Assembly: GCA_003852775.1 (NCBI GenBank)
Contig: RDDZ01000039.1
Location: forward strand, 1 to 64,000
Length of the DNA stretch: 64,000 nucleotides
Source: Microbacteriaceae bacterium
Lineage (GTDB): Bacteria; Actinomycetota; Actinomycetes; Actinomycetales; Microbacteriaceae
Reading direction: 5' to 3'
The position numbers were made by a program, and so were the translations under genes. Below are positions 1 to 11,211 of the stretch, one piece after another. Below the pieces are notes generated by a model. The model saw nothing but the letters and a program-made list of their open reading frames with translations, searched no databases and was not told the origin of the DNA. Position 1 is the stretch's first letter. Each line of letters opens with the position of its first letter.

Positions 1-194
1 CCCGCGAGCGCGACGATCCGCACCCGCACGGCGCGCGCGACGCTCGGCAGGGCGCGCACGCGCTCCGCACGCGCGACCCGCGCGCCCGCGGCCGCGCCGC
101 CGCGACGACGCGCGCCGAGCAGAACGCCCGCCACGACCCCGGCGAGCGCGAGGGCCGCGACGACGGCGAGCATCACCGGGAGCTCTAGTGCCAC
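1..194 (-). CDS. N-terminal fragment of a membrane protein, probably VWA-domain (BatA-like)
   Basis: Only about 65 residues lie inside the window; the gene runs off the left edge. I place the GTG start at 192-194, inside the last codons of the preceding gene, giving a short overlap. The product opens with one hydrophobic segment (about residues 6-26) followed by an Arg/Ala-rich stretch. In MoxR-DUF58 cassettes the gene after the small membrane protein normally encodes a VWA-domain protein with an N-terminal membrane anchor, and this fits. The VWA domain is outside the window, so the family is inferred from gene order only. Confidence 0.5.
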   Translation of the reverse strand, partial: MALELPVMLAVVAALALAGVVAGVLLGARRRGGAAAGARVARAERVRALPSVARAVRVRIVALA

Positions 195-658
195 GTCTGC
201 ACCACCTGCCTCGCGGCCTGCGCCCCGAGCATGGGATCGACGGGGGCCCCGCGCCGGAAGAGGCTCGGGTAGGTGAAGCGGCCGAGCGCGTCGATGAGCG
301 CCGGATGCACGCCCTGCGCGACGAGGTCCTGGAGCGTGAGCACGGGCGCCTCGAGCCCGCTGTACTCGTTGACGAAGGCGCGCATGAGCCTGCTGAGCTC
401 CGCGTGGGCGCGGCGGGCGTCGAGCTGCCCCGCGCGCACGCGGCGCTCGATGTCGTCGATCCCCTCGAGGTACTCGACCCGGAGCTGGGTGAGCACGGCC
501 GGGCGATCGACCTCCGGCTGCGCCTCGAGCCGCCGCGGCCGGGTCAGGAGCGCGACGAGCGCGGCGATCCCCACCGCGAGCAGGAGCACGGCGAACACGA
601 GCAGGAGCCACAGCGGGCTGTACTGCGCGGGCGGGTAGAGCACGTCATCGCCGGGCAT
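185..658 (-). CDS. small membrane protein of a MoxR-DUF58 cassette
   Basis: 157-residue protein with an ATG start at 658, inside the end of the DUF58 gene (14-nt overlap), so it is translationally coupled. One membrane helix near the N-terminus (about residues 14-38) is followed by a cytoplasmic alpha-helical, charged domain of about 110 residues rich in Arg, Glu and Leu. It holds the place that DUF4381-type proteins hold in proteobacterial MoxR/VWA operons, but I see no diagnostic motif. Probably an inner-membrane partner of the MoxR ATPase and the VWA proteins. No enzymatic residues are evident. Confidence 0.75.
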   Translation of the reverse strand: MPGDDVLYPPAQYSPLWLLLVFAVLLLAVGIAALVALLTRPRRLEAQPEVDRPAVLTQLRVEYLEGIDDIERRVRAGQLDARRAHAELSRLMRAFVNEYSGLEAPVLTLQDLVAQGVHPALIDALGRFTYPSLFRRGAPVDPMLGAQAARQVVQTWH

Positions 659-1532
659 GCGACCTCCCGTGCAGCATCCCGAGCACCGCGGCGACCGCCG
701 AGTCCTGCCCGTCGAGCTCGACGTGGGTGATCTCGAGGCGGTCGAGGAGGGCGCGGCGTCGCGCGTCCTCGGCCCGGCGCTCGGCGTCGAGCTCCTCGAC
801 GATCTCGGCGCTCCCGTGCAGGAAGTCGGGCACCGTCCATCCGCTCACGGCGTCCCGGCGCGACGCCGCGGGCCGGGTGAGCACGACCGGGTCCGCGTCG
901 CGGAGCGTGACCCAGATGAGGTCGTGCTGCGCGCGCAGCCGACGGAGCCGGCGCTCGACGGCGTCGCCGAGGGGCGCCTCGTCCGTCACGACCACGACGA
1001 TCATGCGCTTCGCGATCGTCGTCGCGACCGCCTCGAGGAGCGCATCGCGCGGGGCGGGGGCCGTCGCGGCGTCGATCGCGCGGTCGAGGCTGCGCAGCAT
1101 GAGCTCGACGCCGCCCTCCGAGCGACGCGGCTCGAGCCGCCGGGCCCGCTCCCCGTCGGCGTACATGAGCAGCACGTCGTCGCCGTGGCGCACCGCGAGG
1201 AGCGCGAGCACTCCGACCGTCAGCACGGCGAGGTCCTTCTTCGGCCGGTCGTCGCGTGCGAGCGCCTGCATGCCCGTCCCGGTGTCGACGACGAAGAGGA
1301 TGCTGTGGCGACGCTCCGCGTACGACCGCTTGACCATGGGCTCGCCCATGCGCGCCGTCGCGCGCCAGTCGATGTCGCGCACCTCGTCGCCGTGCTCGTA
1401 GGGCCGCAGATCCTCGAAGTCGAGGCTGCGCCCGCGCACGAGCGAGGCGTACCCGCCGTCGAGCGGGTGCACCGACTTGAGCTTCGAGGCGATGAAGAGC
1501 TTGCTCTTCACGCGGGCGAGCAGACCTGCCAT
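645..1532 (-). CDS. DUF58 domain protein (MoxR partner)
   Basis: 295 residues; ATG start at 1532, 13 nt after the MoxR stop. It carries the DUF58 signature around residues 25-60 (GRSLDFEDLRPYEHGD and VRDIDWRATAR), and then a VWA-like fold with ILFVVDTGTGM, an incomplete MIDAS (D-x-G-x-G in place of D-x-S-x-S). It has no N-terminal membrane segments, unlike the DUF58 protein at 22355-23668. DUF58 proteins are always found with MoxR AAA+ ATPases and are thought to be their substrates or adaptors; their biochemistry is largely unknown. It is the second gene of the minus-strand cassette moxR - DUF58 - membrane protein - VWA protein. Confidence 0.9.
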   Translation of the reverse strand: MAGLLARVKSKLFIASKLKSVHPLDGGYASLVRGRSLDFEDLRPYEHGDEVRDIDWRATARMGEPMVKRSYAERRHSILFVVDTGTGMQALARDDRPKKDLAVLTVGVLALLAVRHGDDVLLMYADGERARRLEPRRSEGGVELMLRSLDRAIDAATAPAPRDALLEAVATTIAKRMIVVVVTDEAPLGDAVERRLRRLRAQHDLIWVTLRDADPVVLTRPAASRRDAVSGWTVPDFLHGSAEIVEELDAERRAEDARRRALLDRLEITHVELDGQDSAVAAVLGMLHGRSHARR

Positions 1533-1545
1533 GCGGACGCGGACG

Positions 1546-2541
<996 letters not shown>

Positions 2542-2596
2542 GGGCGGGGACCCCCTTCGGTCGGGAACGACGGGGCGCGCGGGCGCCCGGGCCTCC

Positions 2597-2602
2597 ACCC
2601 TA
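2597..2602 (-). promoter_or_regulatory. putative -10 element upstream of moxR
   Basis: TAGGGT on the minus strand, about 55 nt before the moxR start, in the 134-bp gap between pdtaS and moxR. No convincing -35 is visible. Assigned by position and hexamer only. Confidence 0.3.
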
Positions 2603-2675
2603 ACCGCAGGCCCGTCCCGGGCCGCATGGGCACGTGTCCCCGTGTCGGGCGGGTGTCTGGCCGGGATGCGCAGCG

Positions 2676-4175
2676 TCAGGTGCGCTGCGTGAGGTAGAGC
2701 AGCGGCACCTCGATCGTGACCTCGGTGCCCTCCCCTTCGAGCGTGTGCCAGTCGATCGTGCCGCCCAGCTCGCCCTGGATGAGCGTGCGCACGATCTGCG
2801 TGCCGAGGCCCGATCCGACCTTGCCCTCGGGGAGTCCGCCGCCGTTGTCGCGCACGCGCACCGAGAGGGTGTCGCTCTTGCGCTTCGCCGAGATGGTGAC
2901 CTCGCCGTCCGTCCGCCCCGCGAGGCCGTGCTCGACGGCGTTCGTGACGAGCTCGGTGAGCGCGAGCGCGAGCGGCGTCGCGTACTCGGACGGCAGGGTG
3001 CCGAACGAGCCCGTCTTCTGCGGCCGCACGGTCGTGTTGTGGCTCGAGGCGACCTCCGCGACGAGCAGCAGCACGCGGTCGAAGACGTCGTCGAAGTCGA
3101 CGTTCTGGCTGAGACCCTCCGAGAGGGTGTCGTGCACGACCGCGATCGCGGCGACGCGCCGCATGGCCTGCGTGAGGGCCTCGCGCGCGACGTCGTTGTG
3201 GGTGCGGCGGCTCTGGATGCGCAGGAGCGACGCGACCGTCTGCAGGTTGTTCTTGACGCGATGGTGGATCTCGCGGATCGTCGCGTCCTTGGTGATGAGC
3301 TCCTGCTCCTGGTGGCGGGACTCGGTGACGTCGCGGATGAGCACGATCGCGCCGACGCGGTCGCCGCGGTGCCGCAGGGGGATGGCGCGGAGCGTCACGG
3401 TGACGCCGCGCGCCTCGATGTCGGTGCGCCACGGCGCACGGCCCGTGACGACGAGCGGGAGCGACTCGTCGACCGTGAGCTTGCCCGAGAGCAGCCCCGT
3501 CGCGACCTCGGCGAGGGACTCCCCTTCGAGCTCGCCCGCGAAGCCGATGCGGTTGAAGGCCGAGAGCGCGTTGGGGCTCGCGAAGGTCACCATCCCGTCG
3601 ACGTCGAGCCGGATGAGGCCGTCGGATGCGCGCGGAGCCCCGCGCCGCGGGAGGGTCGGCGCGCCGAGGTCGGGGAAGTCGCCCGAGGCGATCATGCCGA
3701 ACAGGTCGTCGGCGCACTGGTTGAAGGTGAGCTCCTGGCGGCTCGGCGTGCGGGCCTCGGAGAGGTTGGAGTGGCGGGTCAGCACCGCGATGGGCGCCGT
3801 CGTCGTCTCGGCGCCGCTCGGGCTCAGGCGGCGCAGCACGGGCACGGCGCGTACGCGCGTCGGCGTCTCCTCGTACCAGTCGGGGGCGGAGGTGTCGACG
3901 ATGCGCACCTCCTCGAACGCCTGGCGCACCTGGTCGCGCCACTCGGGCTTGATCTCCTGACCGACGAAGTCGCGGTAGAAGAGCGTCGCGGCGGACGAGG
4001 GGCGCGAGTGGGCGACGGCGACGAAGCTGCCGGCGGCCGTGGGCACCCACAGCACGATGTCGGCGAACGCGAGGTCGGCGAGCAGCTGTCCGTCGGCGGC
4101 GAGCAGGTGGAGCCACTCGGCGTCGGCCTCCGTGGAGAGGCCCTGCGCGAGCATGAGCTCGGAGAGGGTGGACAC
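2676..4175 (-). CDS. pdtaS: PdtaS-type cytosolic sensor histidine kinase
   Basis: 499 residues, no membrane segments. The N-terminal half (about 1-150) is a GAF-like sensor domain of the PdtaS type, followed by a PAS-like domain (about 190-300). The HisKA_2 phosphoacceptor motif is IREIHHRVKNNLQT with the active His in the HHRV block. The ATPase domain shows the N box (ELVTNAVEHG), G1 (DNGGGLPEG) and G2 (GSGLGTQIV). In mycobacteria PdtaS phosphorylates the RNA-binding antiterminator PdtaR; no pdtaR is present here. The start is GTG at 4173-4175, with a -10 hexamer just upstream and no room for a leader. Confidence 0.9.
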   Translation of the reverse strand: MSTLSELMLAQGLSTEADAEWLHLLAADGQLLADLAFADIVLWVPTAAGSFVAVAHSRPSSAATLFYRDFVGQEIKPEWRDQVRQAFEEVRIVDTSAPDWYEETPTRVRAVPVLRRLSPSGAETTTAPIAVLTRHSNLSEARTPSRQELTFNQCADDLFGMIASGDFPDLGAPTLPRRGAPRASDGLIRLDVDGMVTFASPNALSAFNRIGFAGELEGESLAEVATGLLSGKLTVDESLPLVVTGRAPWRTDIEARGVTVTLRAIPLRHRGDRVGAIVLIRDVTESRHQEQELITKDATIREIHHRVKNNLQTVASLLRIQSRRTHNDVAREALTQAMRRVAAIAVVHDTLSEGLSQNVDFDDVFDRVLLLVAEVASSHNTTVRPQKTGSFGTLPSEYATPLALALTELVTNAVEHGLAGRTDGEVTISAKRKSDTLSVRVRDNGGGLPEGKVGSGLGTQIVRTLIQGELGGTIDWHTLEGEGTEVTIEVPLLYLTQRT

Positions 4176-4181
4176 GCCCCT

Positions 4182-4187
4182 AGGCTA
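4182..4187 (-). promoter_or_regulatory. -10 element of a leaderless pdtaS promoter
   Basis: TAGCCT on the minus strand ends 6 nt before the GTG start of pdtaS, so transcription should begin at or next to the start codon. It lies in the 20-bp gap after the CpaE-like gene, so pdtaS can be transcribed on its own. Confidence 0.45.
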
Positions 4188-4195
4188 CGGGAGCC

Positions 4196-5416
4196 TCACG
4201 CGCTCCGCCGCCGCAGACCGCGCCGGGGTACGACGGCCGTCGCGGGGAGCACGGAGGCCGCGAGCGCGCGGATCGCGACGCGCGCGGCCGAGCGCGGCGC
4301 GGCGTCCGTGACGGGACGCCCGCCGAGCACGGCGGCGTCGAAGGCGGCCGGGTCCCAGGGGACGAGCTGCGGGTCGTCGATGCCGCCGAAGCGCGCAAGC
4401 GTCTGCCGCACCTGCCCGCCGGGGTTCACCCCGACCGCAGCCGCCCGCAGCTTGTTGACGACGACCGTGACGCGCTCGGGGTCGACGAGCTCGACGAGCT
4501 CTGCGTGGCCGCGCAGGAGCCTCGGGATGCCGACCGGGTCCCCTGCGCCCACCGCGACGACGCGGTCGGCCGCGCGCAGCACCTCGAGCGCCACGGCGTT
4601 GCGGCGCGGGGCGGCGACGTCGCTCGCGAGCTCGTCGTCGCGTTCGAGGCTCGCCGCGACGTCGACGATGAGCACCTCGCACAGCCCGCGCAGCGCGGTG
4701 ATCGCGGCCTGGACGCGCGCGGCGCCGAGCTCGGGCCAGCGCGCGGGGCGCCCGATCCCCGTGAGCACGCGGAACGGATGCCGAGCTCCCCGCGGCACGA
4801 CCGCGAGCCGCTCGAGCTGGGTCTCGTCGAGGCCGTCGATGCCCGCGAGCCGGCACGCCGCCGCGAAGCCGGGCGCCTCGTCGAGCAGGCCGAGCGCGGG
4901 TGCGACGGACGCCGCGTGGGTGTCGGCGTCCGCGAGCACCGTGCGCCACCCCGCCGTCGCGGCCTCCGCCGCGAGGGCGATCGCGGTGCTCGTACGACCG
5001 GGGGCGCCGTGCGGCCCCCAGACGGCGACGACGGTCGCGGTGCGACGGACGGGGAGCGGCGCGGGCTCGACCGACCCCTCCACGACGGGCGCCGGGCGAC
5101 CTCCCTCAAGGAGCGCCCAGTCGGCGGGTCCGTCGACGGTCTCGAGGATGCCGAGTCGCGCGGCGTACCGGGCGGCATCGGCGTCGTCGACGACGACGAG
5201 CATCCGCACGCCCGCGACGTCCGCCGTCTCGACGAGGGCCGGGGTGAGGTGCTGGGGTGTCGCGGCGACGATCACGAGCTCGACGGGCAGCTGCGGCAGC
5301 CGCGCCGCGAGCTCGTCGCCGCCCGAGCACCGCAACAGCACCTCGTGCCCGTGGTGGTCGGCGGATGCGGTGAGCCGCCGCTCCGCCTCGAGCGGCACCG
5401 CGAGCGCGACGCGCAT
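4196..5416 (-). CDS. CpaE/MinD-like ATPase with atypical Walker A
   Basis: 406 residues. An N-terminal receiver-like region (about 1-110) is followed by a ParA/MinD/CpaE-type P-loop domain. The expected deviant Walker A (KGGxxGKT) reads GPHGAPGRTSTA at about residues 135-146: both the signature Lys and the P-loop Lys are absent, the latter replaced by Arg. Other features hold: ADADTHAASVAP (switch I-like), LIVDVAAS (Walker B) and VVVNKLR (base-binding). It starts 2 nt after the SAF-protein gene stop, so the two form an operon. CpaE localises Tad pilus machinery, but no pilin, CpaF or TadB/C gene is in the window. ATP hydrolysis cannot be assumed. Confidence 0.75.
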   Translation of the reverse strand: MRVALAVPLEAERRLTASADHHGHEVLLRCSGGDELAARLPQLPVELVIVAATPQHLTPALVETADVAGVRMLVVVDDADAARYAARLGILETVDGPADWALLEGGRPAPVVEGSVEPAPLPVRRTATVVAVWGPHGAPGRTSTAIALAAEAATAGWRTVLADADTHAASVAPALGLLDEAPGFAAACRLAGIDGLDETQLERLAVVPRGARHPFRVLTGIGRPARWPELGAARVQAAITALRGLCEVLIVDVAASLERDDELASDVAAPRRNAVALEVLRAADRVVAVGAGDPVGIPRLLRGHAELVELVDPERVTVVVNKLRAAAVGVNPGGQVRQTLARFGGIDDPQLVPWDPAAFDAAVLGGRPVTDAAPRSAARVAIRALAASVLPATAVVPRRGLRRRSA

Positions 5417-5418
5417 CC

Positions 5419-6048
5419 TCAGCCCTCCAGCGACAGCCCGGCCGGCACGACCGCGAGGGCGTCGCCGTTCGCCTGGGCCTGCAGCACGCGCGCGACGCGG
5501 GAGCGCGGCACGAGCACCTCGACCGCGCCCGCGTGCGCGGCGGAGACGAGCCGGTCGTCCTCGACGACACGCACGACGACGGCGTCGGCGACGAGGACGA
5601 CGGGAGCGCCGAAGCCGCGCCCGTCGGCGGCGGCGGGCGAGGCCCAGACGTCGACCGTGGCGCCGGGGCGCACCGCCGAGCTCGCGGGCGCGCCGAGCTC
5701 GAGCACGAGGGCCGTCGAGCGAACACCCGACGCGTCGCCGACCGCGGTGCGCGGGAGCAGCTCCCCGTCGCGCACGGGACGCACGACGACGAGCCCGTCG
5801 TCGGGCAGCTCGTCCGCCCGCAGGTAGAGCGCATCGGCGCCGTCGAGCGCCACCGAGCGCTCGACGAGGTCGGCGCGGTCGACCCGGTCGCCGGGGCTCA
5901 GCGCCGCGGCGGCCGCGTACACGGTCGTGCGGCGGTCGAGCGCCCCGACGAGCGCGACGACGCCCGCGACCGAAGCGACGACGAGCACGAGCCCGAGCAC
6001 GAGCCGCAGATCGACCGCGACGCGGCGCCGGGCTGCCGTGGATGCCAT
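5419..6048 (-). CDS. CpaB-like SAF-domain membrane protein
   Basis: 209 residues; ATG at 6048 chosen because GAGGGGA sits just upstream, although the frame stays open further 5'. One N-terminal membrane helix (about residues 14-35) is followed by an exported SAF domain (AALSPGDRVDRADLVERSVA and the segment after it, about 45-105), then a beta-rich C-terminal part (RPGATVDVWASP, VLVPRSRVARVLQAQ). The SAF/CpaB fold is used in pilus assembly, flagellar P-ring chaperones and sialic acid synthases. Paired with the CpaE-like ATPase, it resembles the CpaB-CpaE part of a Tad system without the rest. Confidence 0.75.
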   Translation of the reverse strand: MASTAARRRVAVDLRLVLGLVLVVASVAGVVALVGALDRRTTVYAAAAALSPGDRVDRADLVERSVALDGADALYLRADELPDDGLVVVRPVRDGELLPRTAVGDASGVRSTALVLELGAPASSAVRPGATVDVWASPAAADGRGFGAPVVLVADAVVVRVVEDDRLVSAAHAGAVEVLVPRSRVARVLQAQANGDALAVVPAGLSLEG

Positions 6049-6118
6049 GCGAGTCCCCTCCGCCGCGTGGGCACGCGGCCCGCCCATGCTGCCGCGAGCC
6101 GCCCCGACTCGGAGGGAG

Positions 6119-6127
6119 TTATCCACA
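6119..6127 (+). promoter_or_regulatory. DnaA-box-like element TTATCCACA
   Basis: Exact match to the consensus 9-mer TTATCCACA, followed by G, in the 209-bp divergent gap between the SAF-protein gene and the lipoprotein gene. The same 9-mer recurs at 6798, and a variant at 7757. Confidence 0.5.
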
Positions 6128-6137
6128 GCCTGATCGC

Positions 6138-6167
6138 TTGGGGGCGGCCGCACGCGACCCCTAAGGT
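6138..6167 (+). promoter_or_regulatory. putative sigma-70-type promoter of the lipoprotein gene
   Basis: TTGGGG at 6138-6143, 18-nt spacer, TAAGGT at 6162-6167, leaving a leader of about 85 nt before the ATG at 6258. The DnaA-like box at 6119 lies just upstream of the -35. Confidence 0.4.
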
Positions 6168-6257
6168 GAGGTGCTGTCACCCTTCGGGCCGGTCGGCCCG
6201 CGAAGGTGCCGCCCAGCCGGGCGGAACCCGCCGCACCGATCAGAGAGAACCACCACC

Positions 6258-6749
6258 ATGCACAACACCCGGATCCCCCTCGCCGCCGCGACCGCGCTCG
6301 TCGCGGGCCTCGCCCTGAGCGGCTGCTTCTTCAACCCCGTGGAGGCGATCGTCGACCGCACCCTCGAGGAGAACGGCGTCGACATCGACAAGGACGGCGG
6401 CGAGATCACCTGGCAGACCGACGACGGCGAGGTCACGGCCACGACCGGCGATGACGTCGCACTCCCCGGCGACTTCCCCTCCGACGTGCCGAAGCCCGAC
6501 GGCAAGCTCACGGGCGTCGTCGAATCCGAGGGCACCCTCGCGACCAACTGGGAGCAGGTCTCCCGCGAGGAGGTCGACCGTCTCGCGAGCGAGCTGACCA
6601 AGGCCGGCTACACCGAGACCACCATGACGTCGACCGCCGAGGCCTACATGGGCGCCTTCGACACCGACAGCCGCACGGTGACCGTCATCTGGAGCTCCGG
6701 CGACGCGTCCGGCGGCGCCCTCATCTACGGCATCACCGCGAAGCAGTGA
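6258..6749 (+). CDS. small secreted lipoprotein of unknown function
   Basis: 163 residues. A lipoprotein signal peptide ends in the lipobox ALSGC (Cys23). The mature protein is acidic, with an early segment rich in Asp, Glu and Gly and a C-terminal alpha/beta region. I recognise no catalytic motif. The ATG at 6258 is preferred over an upstream in-frame ATG because it starts the signal peptide and follows an AGAGAGAACC stretch. Expected on the outer face of the membrane. It is monocistronic and flanked by two TTATCCACA elements. Confidence 0.8.
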   Translation: MHNTRIPLAAATALVAGLALSGCFFNPVEAIVDRTLEENGVDIDKDGGEITWQTDDGEVTATTGDDVALPGDFPSDVPKPDGKLTGVVESEGTLATNWEQVSREEVDRLASELTKAGYTETTMTSTAEAYMGAFDTDSRTVTVIWSSGDASGGALIYGITAKQ

Positions 6750-6797
6750 CGCGACGGCGGGGTCCGTCCGACACGGCGGGCCCCGCCGCACCGCGAG

Positions 6798-6806
6798 TTA
6801 TCCACA
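6798..6806 (+). promoter_or_regulatory. DnaA-box-like element TTATCCACA
   Basis: Second exact TTATCCACA, again preceded by GAG and followed by GC, about 40 nt upstream of the -10 of the small HTH gene. It shares the 13-mer context GAGTTATCCACAG apart from one base (GGAGTTATCCACAG at 6116). Confidence 0.5.
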
Positions 6807-6845
6807 GCACGGCCCCGCTCCCGAGCGGGCCCCTGCCGAGCCGCG

Positions 6846-6851
6846 CATAAT
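6846..6851 (+). promoter_or_regulatory. -10 element of a leaderless promoter for the HTH gene
   Basis: CATAAT ends 7 nt before the ATG at 6859, so the transcript should start at the A of ATG. No ribosome binding site is present, which agrees with leaderless translation. Confidence 0.5.
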
Positions 6852-6858
6852 CGCAGCC

Positions 6859-7119
6859 ATGAGTGCGGATGCGGGCGGCGGCCTCGGACGGTTCCTCACG
6901 CTCGCCGACACCGCCGAGGTGCTCAACATCTCCGCCGGGCAGGCGTACGCGCTCGTGCGCAGCGGCGAGCTCCCCGCCATCAAGATCGGCGCCCACGGCC
7001 AGTGGCGCATCGAACGCGACGTGCTCGAGGCCTACATCGCCGCCCGCTACGAGGAGACCCGGCGCGCGGGGCTCTGGCATCAGGCCGAGTTCACCAACCT
7101 GCCCGAGCTGTTCGCCTGA
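6859..7119 (+). CDS. small excisionase/BldC-type helix-turn-helix protein
   Basis: 86 residues made almost entirely of a MerR-like winged HTH (HTH_17): FLTLADTAEVLNISAGQAYALV, here seen as two parts FLTLADTAEVLNIS and AGQAYALVRSGELPAI, then the wing KIGAHGQWRIERDVLEAYI. Related to BldC and excisionase-type binders that sit cooperatively on direct repeats. There is no phage context (no integrase or attachment sites), so a chromosomal regulator is more likely than an excisionase. It ends 18 bp before the convergent gene at 7138. Confidence 0.82.
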   Translation: MSADAGGGLGRFLTLADTAEVLNISAGQAYALVRSGELPAIKIGAHGQWRIERDVLEAYIAARYEETRRAGLWHQAEFTNLPELFA

Positions 7120-7137
7120 GCCGCGCGAGCCGCCGCG

Positions 7138-7716
7138 TCACGCCCGCACGCACAGGATCGTGTCGAACGGCACGAGGCGGATGCGGCGCACGACCGCGTC
7201 GCGGCGCGCCTCCCCCGCGTCGTGCTCGGCGAGGTCGAGATGGTCGCGCGCGACGCGGTCGATCGTGCCGTGGACGGTGCCTATCCGCGTCCGCAGCTCG
7301 ACGCCCGCACGCCGACGGCACAGGTCGCGCAGCACGAAGCCGAGCCCGAGGCGCGCCGTGAGCTCGGGGAGCGCCTCCTCGGATGAAGCACCCAACCCGA
7401 GCTCGAGCTGGCCGCCCGCGGGCACCACGGCCGCGACCGCGACGAGCGGGACGACGACCGCGCGGCTCGCGGCGCCGGCATCCGCCCGCCCCGCGATCCA
7501 GTCGCGCCCGGCCGACTCGACGCGCAGGGCGAGCAGGCTCCCGTCGTCGAGCACGAGCGCCACGGGGTCGACGCGGCCCATCGCGAGCACGCGGTCGCGC
7601 AGCGCGATGCGGGCGAGCCGCAGACGCTCCTCCTCCGCCGCGATGCCCTGCCGCTCGAGGTCGAGCTCGTGCTCGAGCTGACTCTCGATGTCGGCGAACA
7701 GCTCGTCCCAGCGCAT
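7138..7716 (-). CDS. conserved hypothetical cytoplasmic protein
   Basis: 192 residues; ATG at 7716. The N-terminal 45 residues are helical and strongly charged (coiled-coil-like: IESQLEHELDLERQG), followed by an all-beta-looking domain with repeated VALVLDDGSLLALRVE-type strands. No catalytic motif or membrane segment is evident. I recall similar proteins beside secA and HTH genes in Microbacteriaceae but know no function. Divergent from the Rv3235-family gene, with a 146-bp shared upstream region holding a DnaA-like box and an inverted repeat. Confidence 0.7.
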   Translation of the reverse strand: MRWDELFADIESQLEHELDLERQGIAAEEERLRLARIALRDRVLAMGRVDPVALVLDDGSLLALRVESAGRDWIAGRADAGAASRAVVVPLVAVAAVVPAGGQLELGLGASSEEALPELTARLGLGFVLRDLCRRRAGVELRTRIGTVHGTIDRVARDHLDLAEHDAGEARRDAVVRRIRLVPFDTILCVRA

Positions 7717-7756
7717 GGTCGCGACGCTAACGGGCCTCGCGGGGTCGTCGTCATAG

Positions 7757-7765
7757 TTCTCCACA
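7757..7765 (+). promoter_or_regulatory. DnaA-box variant TTCTCCACA
   Basis: One mismatch from TTATCCACA, followed by G as in the two exact copies at 6119 and 6798. It lies in the shared divergent region 7717-7862. Confidence 0.35.
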
Positions 7766-7783
7766 GAAAGCGACGAGATCTCG

Positions 7784-7802
7784 ACACGGGAAACATCCGT
7801 GT
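7784..7802. promoter_or_regulatory. inverted repeat, possible operator
   Basis: Perfect 6-bp arms ACACGG and CCGTGT separated by 7 nt, in the divergent region between the hypothetical gene (start 7716) and the Rv3235-family gene (start 7863). The nearby HTH protein is one candidate binder; there is no direct evidence. Confidence 0.35.
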
Positions 7803-7862
7803 GCCAAGGTGAGGCGCGTCCCCCGTTCGGGGGCAGACGACTCGGGGTTCGGGGAGGGTGAG

Positions 7863-8306
7863 ATGCGCGGAGGCGCGGCGGCGGTCGACGGCAGCACGGC
7901 ACGGGCGATCGCACCTCGCCTCGACGACGAGGAGCTGTTCGGGCGGCAACCCGCCAGCACCGACGAGCTCCCCGATCCGCGCCCGCTCCTCGAGAACCTC
8001 ACGCGCTGCGTCATCGAGATCATCGCGGGCGCACGCGACCTCGAGCAGATCGCGCGCTGGGTCGACGACACCGTCTACACGACGCTGCTCAAGCGCGTGG
8101 TCGTCTCGGCCCAGGCGCGGCAGGCCGCGAGACGCCCGGCCGCGCGGCCGGTGTTCACGCTCGGCTCCGTCGTGCTGTGCGAGCCGCGCGACGGGGTCGT
8201 CGAGGCCGTCGTGACCGTGCACGGGCGGGCGCGCACGCGCGCGGTCGCCCTGCGACTCGAGGGCCTCGACCGTCGCTGGCGCGCGACGGCGATCCACGTC
8301 CTGTAG
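7863..8306 (+). CDS. Rv3235-family protein
   Basis: 147 residues; ATG at 7863 preferred over an upstream in-frame ATG because of the strong GGGGAGGGTGAG ribosome site. The N-terminal third looks disordered (Ala/Arg-rich). The C-terminal part carries the Rv3235-like pattern: a helix with LLENLTRCVIEIIAGARDLE and QIARWVDDTVY, then a beta segment ending RWRATAIHVL. Rv3235-family genes commonly lie near secA in actinobacteria; the function is unknown. It converges on secA with a 24-bp gap. Confidence 0.8.
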   Translation: MRGGAAAVDGSTARAIAPRLDDEELFGRQPASTDELPDPRPLLENLTRCVIEIIAGARDLEQIARWVDDTVYTTLLKRVVVSAQARQAARRPAARPVFTLGSVVLCEPRDGVVEAVVTVHGRARTRAVALRLEGLDRRWRATAIHVL

Positions 8307-8330
8307 GGCGAACGCCGCCGCGCGCGCGGA

Positions 8331-11123
<2,793 letters not shown>

Positions 11124-11211
11124 GAATGGCCTCCTGTCCGGGTTTCCGGGCGCGCGGAGGCGCCCTTGACCTCGACAGCCTAGCCGCCCCGAGGCTGGAT
11201 ACGCCGTGTGT

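Noticed and set aside
2634..6164. Very long open frame on the plus strand covering pdtaS, the CpaE-like and SAF genes
   Set aside because: It is the antisense shadow of real genes in GC-rich DNA: low-complexity Arg/Ala/Asp composition, no domain, while the minus-strand frames have clear motifs.
6859..7119. Small HTH protein considered as a phage excisionase
   Set aside because: No integrase, attachment site or phage gene around; the context is conserved chromosomal genes near secA.
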